Shown: piece by piece, positions 1-7,022 of the stretch
How the letters are laid out: every line of letters begins with the position of its first letter
How positions within the stretch are numbered: the first letter of the stretch is position 1
DNA from: CALCKU01 sp964607445
GTDB lineage: Bacteria; Pseudomonadota; Alphaproteobacteria; Caulobacterales; Maricaulaceae
Length of the DNA: 64,000 nucleotides
Reading direction: 5' to 3'
NCBI GenBank assembly: GCA_964607445.1
Contig: CAZSKN010000009.1
Location: 1 to 64,000, forward strand
Notes under the pieces: generated by a model
Told to the model about the DNA's origin: nothing
Database searches by the model: none
Seen by the model: only the letters and a program-made list of their open reading frames with translations
Translations under genes and position numbers: made by a program

Positions 1-50
1 CCTCACTTTTAATGAGGATGTCCACGGTTCAAGTCCGTGCGGGCTCACCA
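1..50 (+). tRNA. tRNA-Lys(UUU), 3' part; 5' end lies outside the window
   Basis: The first 50 bases fold as the last two thirds of a tRNA. The anticodon stem is CCTCA/TGAGG around the loop CTTTTAA, so the anticodon is TTT (Lys). It is followed by a 5-nt variable loop, a T arm CACGG/CCGTG with loop TTCAAGT, a 7-nt acceptor strand CGGGCTC, discriminator A and an encoded CCA. The D arm and the 5' acceptor strand are missing only because the window starts inside the gene; the expected 5' acceptor strand would be GAGCCCG. Confidence 0.93.
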
Positions 51-260
51 TTTTCATTTAATTGCATGAATTTGGTGAGGTGATGCAAAAAAGCAACGTT
101 CCATATAAAAACACTTAATTATAATCGTATCTTTTTGTTTTTATTGACGTCACCGCTAAAAATTGCGTAAGGAAGGAAGACTGTCTTGGAGGCAGGCATT
201 ATTCAGGCCTACATAATGTGGGTGAAACAGGGTTTGTAGATTGCGCCTTTTGCTTTTACG

Positions 261-288
261 CCTTAAAGTTATTGTAAAAACTTTAAGG
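261..288. repeat. Perfect inverted repeat (10-bp arms, 8-nt loop)
   Basis: CCTTAAAGTT at 261-270 is exactly complementary to AACTTTAAGG at 279-288, separated by ATTGTAAA. No T-run follows, so it is not a standard intrinsic terminator. It sits just upstream of a possible -35 (TTGACT, 295-300) of the outer-membrane protein gene, so an operator role or an mRNA/sRNA 3' hairpin are both possible. Confidence 0.45.
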
Positions 289-294
289 GCTTAA

Positions 295-321
295 TTGACT
301 TTAAGGCATAATTTGCATTAT
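295..321 (+). promoter_or_regulatory. Possible weak sigma70-like promoter of the outer-membrane protein gene
   Basis: TTGACT (295-300) and CATTAT (316-321) are separated by 15 bp, which is shorter than ideal. It lies 46 bp upstream of the ATG at 367 and next to the inverted repeat 261-288. It is the best candidate in this gap but is weak on spacing. Confidence 0.25.
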
Positions 322-366
322 GACATTCTAAACGTGTTCGGCATGGTGCCGCGACAGGGGGAATAT

Positions 367-1728
367 ATGAAATCTCATCTTTTTTTAGCAACTGCCATCA
401 CCGCAATAGTGGCAGTTCCATCAATGGCCTTTGCCGATGATGACGCGGGTTGGTACCTGCGCGGAAATATCGGTTATGGCATTCACAGTGATGATGCTTT
501 TGTCGGCGACATTAATGGTGCTGTCCAAAGTGAAGGCAATGTAACAGCGTCTGTCGGTGTAGGTTATGAATTCGGAAATAACTGGCGTCTGGAATTGGAT
601 GGTGCAAACCTCTTTACAGATTTGGGCGAACTTGGAAATTTCCCGGGATCGACATCAAAGCTAAGAACAACTTCGGTTATGCTCAATGCTTTATATGATT
701 TTCAGGACTTCGGAAACTGGGAGCCTTATGTGGGTGCCGGTTTGGGTCTAGCACGCGGTAAAGCCAAAGTTGCGGCTCATACAGCTAACCTCACCCCTAT
801 TCCCGGATGTGCGGGAGGTATTGCCTGTGGCATTCAGGATTCCGACACAAGTCTAGCTTGGCAAGTTCTTGCAGGTCTTGGGTATAAGATTACGGATAAC
901 CTCACATGGGATACTCACTATCGTTATCTTGATGCTGGAGAGTTCAACTTTCTTGGCCACTCTACAGCCGCTGACTTTTCGTCTGGACCGGCTGCGGCAA
1001 ATTTCGATACGGCCGCGCATTCTCTCTTAACCGGGTTCCGGTATAGATTTGGTGGCTCTAAAGCGACACCACCACCACCACCACCACCTGTTGTACGTCA
1101 AGAGCGTATAGCGCAATATACGTGTCCGGATGGAAGCATTGTTCCAACTGCAGATACTCAGTGTACTGTTGTGACGGGTGAGCGGGTAGCGCAATATACG
1201 TGTTGGGATGGAAGCATTGTTCCAAGTGCTGATTCTGTATGTCCTCCACAAACCGTACAAGTCCAGCAACCTGTTGTCGTACAACAAGTAGTCTCAAGCT
1301 ATAATAATTGTGGCGCCTCTAATGTTGCGATCTTTAACGTACCTGCCGGCAGCACACCTAAGCAACTTACACGCTTAGGTACATTGCCTGAATTCGGTGA
1401 TTCACATGAACTTTCTGCGACTCAATTCTTTGAGAAGTTGCAAGGTCGTTATGCCTCTGATGCGGCTGACCGCGCATATTTGAACTATCTGTTCAAGTCT
1501 ATGGGCTACACAAATGGCTTTAAAGACGCCCAAGCCTATATGTTCTCTGAAGAGACATTACCAGTGGGTACAAGCGGTGTGCTTGGCCTCGGTAAGTCAC
1601 ATCATTATGCATACTCTGTCCTACCGAGTAATACGAAAGATCGTGAAGCGTTCCGTATTCAAAGTGCAAATGGCACAGTCGTTCACTTCATGAAGACTTG
1701 TGGTAACTATTTCTACCCTTGTAACTAA
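367..1728 (+). CDS. Outer-membrane beta-barrel protein with Pro linker, two Cys repeats and a novel C-terminal domain
   Basis: A predicted 453-residue secreted protein. The ATG at 367 is chosen because AGGGGGA lies about 5 nt upstream and it opens directly onto a signal peptide (residues 1-23, cleavage after SMAFA). Residues about 24-230 alternate aromatic and glycine-rich strands (GWYLRGNIGYG, VSVGYEFG-like turns, ending in GFRYRFGG), typical of 8-stranded OmpA/opacity-type barrels. A run of prolines (about 235-242) leads into two 26-residue repeats (from about 246 and 272), each with YTC.DGSIVP and two cysteines. The last 140 residues, ending in CGNYFYPCN, are not an OmpA peptidoglycan-binding domain that I recognise. 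It has its own terminator downstream and is probably monocistronic. The barrel class is well supported; the role is unknown. Confidence 0.8.
   Translation: MKSHLFLATAITAIVAVPSMAFADDDAGWYLRGNIGYGIHSDDAFVGDINGAVQSEGNVTASVGVGYEFGNNWRLELDGANLFTDLGELGNFPGSTSKLRTTSVMLNALYDFQDFGNWEPYVGAGLGLARGKAKVAAHTANLTPIPGCAGGIACGIQDSDTSLAWQVLAGLGYKITDNLTWDTHYRYLDAGEFNFLGHSTAADFSSGPAAANFDTAAHSLLTGFRYRFGGSKATPPPPPPPVVRQERIAQYTCPDGSIVPTADTQCTVVTGERVAQYTCWDGSIVPSADSVCPPQTVQVQQPVVVQQVVSSYNNCGASNVAIFNVPAGSTPKQLTRLGTLPEFGDSHELSATQFFEKLQGRYASDAADRAYLNYLFKSMGYTNGFKDAQAYMFSEETLPVGTSGVLGLGKSHHYAYSVLPSNTKDREAFRIQSANGTVVHFMKTCGNYFYPCN
1102..1242 (+). repeat. Two tandem 78-bp units inside the outer-membrane protein gene
   Basis: Units start at 1102 and 1180, a 78-bp (26-codon) period. 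Both encode ER[I/V]AQYTC.DGSIVP.AD..C, and stretches such as GCGCAATATACGTGT are identical at the DNA level, which points to a fairly recent duplication or homogenisation. Confidence 0.85.
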
Positions 1729-1748
1729 GCGGTAGCATTTAATTTAAG

Positions 1749-1777
1749 ACGGGGTCTTTGGGGCCCCGTTTTTTTTT
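1749..1777 (+). terminator. Rho-independent terminator
   Basis: ACGGGGTC and GGCCCCGT form an 8-bp stem (one T-G pair) with a 5-nt loop, followed by nine consecutive T residues. It begins 21 bp after the stop codon of the outer-membrane protein gene and separates that gene from the ast operon. Confidence 0.9.
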
Positions 1778-1868
1778 GGAAAATTTCTGCGCTAAATGCC
1801 TCAGAATGAAGGTTTTATTTCTCTTTAAGACAGTTTAGCGTTAGACATATCTTGTCTGGAGTTCCGTT

Positions 1869-3164
1869 TTGCCATCACCGTCTATTAGACTTTCGCGTTT
1901 AGAAGATCAGCTTGTTACCCAGCTTGATGACTTCCAAGCGGATATGACGGCTCAAACGCTAAAGTGGTCAGCGCAAAATTCCGGCAGTCATCATTCATCC
2001 GGTCTTAAAAAAATGCGAGCCTTACTACGGGAACGTTTCTCCGAACTACCGGGGGATATATCCGAACTCCCTCTCATGCCGGGTCGATCGGTAAACGCTG
2101 CGGGACTTATGCAAGACACGCATTATGAGCCGGCGCTTTGTGTAACTGTTCGTCCAGAGGCACCAATACAGTTAGTGCTGACAGGGCATTATGATACCGT
2201 GTTTCCTAAAGACACACATTTTCAAACGTCAAAATATATTGATGCGGACACGATAAACGGTCCCGGCACGGCCGATATGAAGGGCGGACTTCTGGTCATG
2301 TGTCAGGCCTTACAAACGTTAGAGCGGTCTGATGTTGCCAATACGGTTGGATATACGGTTTTGATGAGCCCCGACGAAGAAATTGGTTCTCCCGGATCTG
2401 CGCCATTATTAGCAGAACTTGGTCAAAAATGTCATGTTGGTCTGACTTACGAACCTGCTTTAGCGGATGGGTCGCTAGCCGGTGCCCGAAAAGGAAGTGG
2501 TAATTTCGCGCTTATCATCCGTGGTCGTGCTGCACATGCCGGACGAGAGCATCATTTGGGGCGCAATGCGATTGCAGCCATGTCGCGTTTCGTAGCAGAA
2601 TTGGACGACTTGAATGGCCAGCGTGACGGGGTGACTTTCAATATCGCTAAGATTGATGGGGGGGGCGCCTCAAATATTGTACCTGATTTGGCGATAGGTC
2701 GATTTAATATTCGATTGCAAGAGGATGATGATACGGTGTGGATACGGAGGCAGTTAGCAAAACTGATTGCGCATATTGACGTCTCGGACGGCTTAAGTGC
2801 CGAGCTTACCGGAGACTTTACCCGTCCCCCCAAACCCATGTCCGCAGCAAATGCGACTGTGTTTAACTGGGTGCGTCAAGCCGGAGGCTTACTGGGACAA
2901 GATATACGGTGGGCACCCAGTGGCGGCGTATGCGAAGGTAATAATTTATGGGCTTCGGGATGCCCGAATGTGGATACATTAGGTGTTATAGGGGGGAATA
3001 TCCATTCCGATCGCGAATTTATGAAATTGTCTAGTCTTGTCGAGCGGGCGCGTTTATCGACGGTTATATTATTAAAAATTGCCAGCGGTGATTTTGACGC
3101 TATTGCGGTCAAGAAAGTGGCTCAAGATCATTGCGATGCGGCTGCGCATAATACACCATGTTAA
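1869..3164 (+). CDS. M20-family metallo-hydrolase, first gene of the ast operon
   Basis: A 431-residue M20/M25/M40 peptidase-like enzyme (ArgE/DapE/CPG2 family). The metal-site motifs are in order: GHYDTVF (His near residue 106), GTADMKGG (Asp near 136), PDEEIGS (catalytic and metal Glu near 169-170), EPA (near 196), and IHSDREF (His near 379). The start is a TTG with GGAG about 8 nt upstream; no ATG gives a full N-terminus, so the start is less certain. It overlaps astA by 7 bp and heads astA-astD-astB, so it is translationally tied to arginine succinylation. The classical last enzyme of that pathway, AstE (M14 family), is absent here. A deacylase acting on succinylglutamate or succinylornithine is therefore a reasonable inference, but the substrate cannot be read from sequence. 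Confidence 0.85.
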   Translation: MPSPSIRLSRLEDQLVTQLDDFQADMTAQTLKWSAQNSGSHHSSGLKKMRALLRERFSELPGDISELPLMPGRSVNAAGLMQDTHYEPALCVTVRPEAPIQLVLTGHYDTVFPKDTHFQTSKYIDADTINGPGTADMKGGLLVMCQALQTLERSDVANTVGYTVLMSPDEEIGSPGSAPLLAELGQKCHVGLTYEPALADGSLAGARKGSGNFALIIRGRAAHAGREHHLGRNAIAAMSRFVAELDDLNGQRDGVTFNIAKIDGGGASNIVPDLAIGRFNIRLQEDDDTVWIRRQLAKLIAHIDVSDGLSAELTGDFTRPPKPMSAANATVFNWVRQAGGLLGQDIRWAPSGGVCEGNNLWASGCPNVDTLGVIGGNIHSDREFMKLSSLVERARLSTVILLKIASGDFDAIAVKKVAQDHCDAAAHNTPC

Positions 3165-4171
3165 TAGTACGTCCGGCCAAGCTATCAGACAAGGCGGCTT
3201 TGTTTGAACTGGCTCGACTTGCGGGTGATGGGTTTACATCACTGGCTGTGGGAGAGAAGGCGTTAGAGCGACGTCTAAAAAAATCTGTCGCTAGTTTTAA
3301 GTCAAAAACTGATTGTTCACCGGATCATATCTATCTCTTGATGTTGGAAGATTGTCAAAGCGGCGAGGTTGTTGGGGTGAGCGCTATAAAGGTAATGATT
3401 GGTCTTAAAGATCCGTTTTTCAATTTTAGAATTTTGAAGATAGCGCAAAAATCTACTGTGACCCAAAAACGGTTCGATATGGATGTGCTTATGTTGGTGA
3501 ATGAATATGCAGGGGCCACAGAAGTTGGATCATTATATTTGAAAAAATCCGCGCGAGGGTCCGGGGCTGGACGGTTGATCTCTCAAGCCCGATATATGCT
3601 GATGGCCGGGGCTTTAGAGCGTTTTGGCGATCAGGTAATTTCTGAATTACGCGGGCATGTTGACGAAAATGGTATCTCATTGTTTTGGGAGGCATTGGGA
3701 CGTAAATTTTTTCATATGGATTTTACGGATGCTGATAAAATTTCGGCTGAGGAAGATAATCAGTTCATCCTCGATCTTATGCCTAAATACCCCATTTATG
3801 CCGCGCTCCTACCCGAAAAGGCTCAAAAGATTATTGGTGTAACCCACCCTGAAGGTGTCGGAGCTAAACGTTATCTTGAAGCGGAAGGGTTTCGATTTAA
3901 TGGGGTTATCGATATTTTTGATGCAGGCCCATCCATGAGTTCGCCCCTTCGTGATATTCGTACCGTGCGTGATAGCCGGATTGTAACTGCACGCGCTGGA
4001 GAGGGAGATTTTATTCTGATGGCGTTGATTAGTAATAACCGGATGCATGATTTTCGCTGTGTAATGCACGCCCTACGATTTGACGGAACAGATATTATTG
4101 TACCTGCAAAAATACTCGAAAGACTTAAAGTTAAATCTGGCGATGATGTTCGTATCTGGATGAAGAGATAA
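3158..4171 (+). CDS. astA: Arginine N-succinyltransferase
   Basis: A 337-residue protein, close to the 344 residues of E. coli AstA. It transfers succinyl from succinyl-CoA to the alpha-amino group of arginine, the first step of the ammonia-producing AST pathway. The N-terminus (LIVRPAKLSDKAALFELA) has the usual AstA/GNAT opening, and the body carries the AstA-typical ARGSGAGRLISQARY acyl-CoA region and the FWEALGRKFFHMDF segment. The ATG at 3158 overlaps the stop of the M20 gene by 7 bp, and astD follows after 1 bp. The family assignment is firm given both sequence and neighbours. Confidence 0.93.
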   Translation: MLIVRPAKLSDKAALFELARLAGDGFTSLAVGEKALERRLKKSVASFKSKTDCSPDHIYLLMLEDCQSGEVVGVSAIKVMIGLKDPFFNFRILKIAQKSTVTQKRFDMDVLMLVNEYAGATEVGSLYLKKSARGSGAGRLISQARYMLMAGALERFGDQVISELRGHVDENGISLFWEALGRKFFHMDFTDADKISAEEDNQFILDLMPKYPIYAALLPEKAQKIIGVTHPEGVGAKRYLEAEGFRFNGVIDIFDAGPSMSSPLRDIRTVRDSRIVTARAGEGDFILMALISNNRMHDFRCVMHALRFDGTDIIVPAKILERLKVKSGDDVRIWMKR

Positions 4172-4172
4172 T

Positions 4173-5621
4173 ATGGTACAGTATATTAACGGTAATTGGG
4201 TCACAGGAGACGGTGCGTCATTTGAGAGTATAGACCCGTCAAATGAGCGGCCGGTTTGGTCGGGGGCAGCAGCATCCAAACTGCAAGTTGAAGCCGCTTT
4301 TAAGGCCGCGAAATCAGCCTTTCCCGCATGGTCAACGCTCTCTCTTGACGAACGTAAGGGGTATATTTTACGGTATCAACGGTTAGCGCTGGCTGCGAAG
4401 GCCAATATGGCGGAGTTGATTTCTCGTGAAACCGGAAAGCAATTATGGGACAGTAGCGGAGAAGGCGGCGCGCTTTCGGCAAAGGTCGATATTTCACTAC
4501 AGGCTTATGAGGACAGGACAGGTGAGTTAAACCGAGAAACAGCCTTTGGTCGTGCAAGTTTACACCACCGCGCCCATGGTGTGATGGTCGTTTTAGGTCC
4601 TTATAATTTTCCAGCTCACTTACCCAATGGTCAAATTATTCCGGCCTTAATTGCCGGAAATACGGTGGTTTTTAAGCCTAGCGAGCAAGCTCCAGCGGTG
4701 GGTGAGGCTTTGATAAAATTATTTGAAAGTGCCGGCTTTCCGCCCGGTGTTGTCAATATGGTGCAAGGCGGACGTGATACGGGCACCGCTGTTCTGCAAA
4801 ATCCTTTTCTGGACGGGGTTTTATTTACGGGGTCTGCATCTACGGGCGCTTATATTCATAAATATTTTGGTGGACGTCCGGAGATTATTCTCGCGTTAGA
4901 AATGGGCGGCAATAATCCGCTCATTGCGTGGGATACGACGAATATCGAGGCCTGTGTCAGCCAAATTGCACAATCTGCCTATATGACATCAGGTCAAAGA
5001 TGTACGTGCGCGCGTAGATTGATCGTGCCTGATGATAAGCGGGGAGAGGATATTATCCACGCCCTGTGTCAATATATAGATCGTATGACAGTCGGGGCTT
5101 GGAATGATGACAAATCTGCCTCGCTCGGGCCTGTGGTGAGCGCTGAAACGGGGAGTTTCGTCGTCGCAAAGGCGAATGGCCTTATAGAAAAGGGCGCCAC
5201 GGTTTTACGTGCCTGTCAACCGACCACACGCGGAGCGGCTTATCTTTCACCCGGTTTATACGATGTCACAGGGTGTGACATTGAAGACACCGAAATTTTC
5301 GGGCCCGTGTTACAGCTTATTCGTGTAAAGGATTGGGAGAGCGCCATTGCGCAGGCCAATCGGACACGATTTGGACTCGCGGCTGGCCTTATGTCGGATA
5401 AAGTCGAACTTTGGGATGATTTCAAACAGCGTATCCGCGCCGGAGTCGTAAATTTTAATCGCCCGACGACAGGTGCAGCGAGTTTCTTACCATTTGGAGG
5501 ACCGGGAGCTTCGGGGAATCACAATCCTGGAGCCTATTATTCGGCTGATTTCTGTGCGTGGCCAATGGCGAGCCAAATTTCTGAAACATTAGATGTTTTA
5601 CCCCTGCAAGGATTGAAATAA
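4173..5621 (+). CDS. astD: Succinylglutamate-semialdehyde dehydrogenase
   Basis: A 482-residue NAD-dependent aldehyde dehydrogenase. It oxidises N-succinylglutamate semialdehyde to N-succinylglutamate in arginine catabolism. The ALDH marks are present: the PYNFPAHLPNG substrate and cofactor segment, VFKPSEQAP, the GSASTG cofactor loop, the general base Glu in LEMGGNNP (near residue 243) and the nucleophile Cys in SGQRCTC (near 277). It starts 1 bp after astA, and its TAA overlaps the astB ATG (TAATG), so the three genes are translationally coupled. Length matches the family. Confidence 0.95.
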   Translation: MVQYINGNWVTGDGASFESIDPSNERPVWSGAAASKLQVEAAFKAAKSAFPAWSTLSLDERKGYILRYQRLALAAKANMAELISRETGKQLWDSSGEGGALSAKVDISLQAYEDRTGELNRETAFGRASLHHRAHGVMVVLGPYNFPAHLPNGQIIPALIAGNTVVFKPSEQAPAVGEALIKLFESAGFPPGVVNMVQGGRDTGTAVLQNPFLDGVLFTGSASTGAYIHKYFGGRPEIILALEMGGNNPLIAWDTTNIEACVSQIAQSAYMTSGQRCTCARRLIVPDDKRGEDIIHALCQYIDRMTVGAWNDDKSASLGPVVSAETGSFVVAKANGLIEKGATVLRACQPTTRGAAYLSPGLYDVTGCDIEDTEIFGPVLQLIRVKDWESAIAQANRTRFGLAAGLMSDKVELWDDFKQRIRAGVVNFNRPTTGAASFLPFGGPGASGNHNPGAYYSADFCAWPMASQISETLDVLPLQGLK

Positions 5622-6964
5622 TGTCCAGAGACACACAGGCTATGGAAGCCAATTTTGATGGCTTGATCGGGCCTACGCATAATTATGGCGGCCTATCTGA
5701 TGGAAATTTAGCCTCTGCGAAAAATGCGGGTTTAATAGCCCGCCCTAAAGCGGCGGCTTTGCAAGGCTTGGATAAAATGGAAGCGCTGCATAATGCCGGA
5801 ATTTGGCAAGGCGTTTTACCACCACAACAACGCCCCCACCTCCCGACATTGCGACGTCTCGGATATAGGGGGTCAAATATCGATATTTATTCATCGGTTT
5901 GGGAGAAAGACCCGCGTTTGGCAAAGAATATGATGTCGGCCTCAAGTATGTGGTCGGCAAATGCTGCAACCGTTAGCCCCTCTGCTGATACTCAGGATGC
6001 TCGCTTACATCTTACACCGGCTAATCTAACGACAATGTTGCATCGCTCCATAGAGGATAAGCAAACGCGCCGCGCCCTAAAAGCGGCCCTGCCATTTGCC
6101 AGAGTACATAAGGCGTTGCCCCATCGCTCCGTATTTGCAGATGAAGGCGCGGCCAACCATGTGCGGCTTTGTGCGGAGCGTGGGCAAGCCGGGGTGGAGC
6201 TATTTGTTTATGGTCGGGATGGGTATGCTGGCACGCAGGGCAAATTTCCGGCACGACAAACCCTGCAAGCGTCTCACACTATTGCCCGTAACCACCGCTT
6301 GCATACGGCTCAAACGGTTTTCGCGCGTCAATCGCAAACGGCGATTGATCATGGCGCGTTTCATAATGATGTGGTCTGTGTCGGAGCTTTGGATTGTTTA
6401 TTTTATCATGAGCTTGCATTTGCAGATACGGCAAAGTTGCAACTCGATATTAGAACCGCCGCCCAAGGTAAATTTTCACCGCAATTTATCGAGGTTTCAT
6501 CCGCAGATGTACCTCTTAAGGACGCAATTTCAGCGTATTTGTTTAACTCTATGCTCGTAAAAATTCCGGGTGAGGCGCGGTTGACTTTGATCGCGCCTAT
6601 GGAAACGAAGGAAAATGCAAAGACGAAAGCCTATTGTTCTAAGTTGATTTCAGGCAACGGGCCAATTGGTTCTGTGCACTATGTGGATGTTCGGCAATCT
6701 ATGAAAAATGGTGGCGGCCCCGCGTGTTTACGCTTGCGGATTACGCTGACACCGGATGAATGGGCACAGGTAAATCCAAAGATGAAGATCGACACGGCGT
6801 CACTGACACGATTACGGTCTTGGGTGAATAAGCATTACCGTGAAGATTTGGCGCCAAAAGATTTGAAAGATCCGGCTTTAATGCTCGAAAGTTTCACAGC
6901 TTTGGATGCGTTATCAGCTATTCTAGATCTTGGGTCAGATTTTTATCCGTTTCAGCGAAATTAG
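5621..6964 (+). CDS. astB: N-succinylarginine dihydrolase
   Basis: A 447-residue protein, the same length as E. coli AstB. It hydrolyses N2-succinylarginine to N2-succinylornithine, CO2 and ammonia, using a Cys-His-Glu amidinotransferase-type fold. Visible marks are FDGLIGPTHNYGGLS at the N-terminus, AANHVRL (His near 179), HNDVVCVG (His near 247) and NGGGPACLRLR (catalytic Cys near 368). It is the last gene of the operon; the expected transaminase astC is not here, and ArgD encoded elsewhere could serve. The gene converges on uvrB with 58 bp between them and no clear terminator. Confidence 0.95.
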   Translation: MSRDTQAMEANFDGLIGPTHNYGGLSDGNLASAKNAGLIARPKAAALQGLDKMEALHNAGIWQGVLPPQQRPHLPTLRRLGYRGSNIDIYSSVWEKDPRLAKNMMSASSMWSANAATVSPSADTQDARLHLTPANLTTMLHRSIEDKQTRRALKAALPFARVHKALPHRSVFADEGAANHVRLCAERGQAGVELFVYGRDGYAGTQGKFPARQTLQASHTIARNHRLHTAQTVFARQSQTAIDHGAFHNDVVCVGALDCLFYHELAFADTAKLQLDIRTAAQGKFSPQFIEVSSADVPLKDAISAYLFNSMLVKIPGEARLTLIAPMETKENAKTKAYCSKLISGNGPIGSVHYVDVRQSMKNGGGPACLRLRITLTPDEWAQVNPKMKIDTASLTRLRSWVNKHYREDLAPKDLKDPALMLESFTALDALSAILDLGSDFYPFQRN

Positions 6965-7022
6965 ATAACAGATTACAATCAGGATGAAGATCGAAAGTGC
7001 AATCGTTTTAACGCTCTGAGGT

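Larger units (their letters stand above)
51..366. other. Intergenic stretch between tRNA-Lys and the outer-membrane protein gene
   Basis: These 316 bases hold no credible gene. The reading frame of the next gene stays open upstream to 295, but that part lacks a ribosome binding site and a signal peptide. I see an A/T-rich first half, a GGAAGGAAG run near 170-178, and a perfect 10-bp inverted repeat at 261-288. The promoter of the following gene should lie here. Confidence 0.6.

Noticed and set aside
83..118. 11-codon ORF after the tRNA gene
   Set aside because: Too short, no hydrophobic or other feature, and no support beyond a chance GAGG.
1027..1287. Minus-strand open frames with a Trp-rich run opposite the poly-Pro linker
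   Set aside because: The Trp run is the complement of CCA repeats encoding proline; the duplicated segments are shadows of the Cys repeats.
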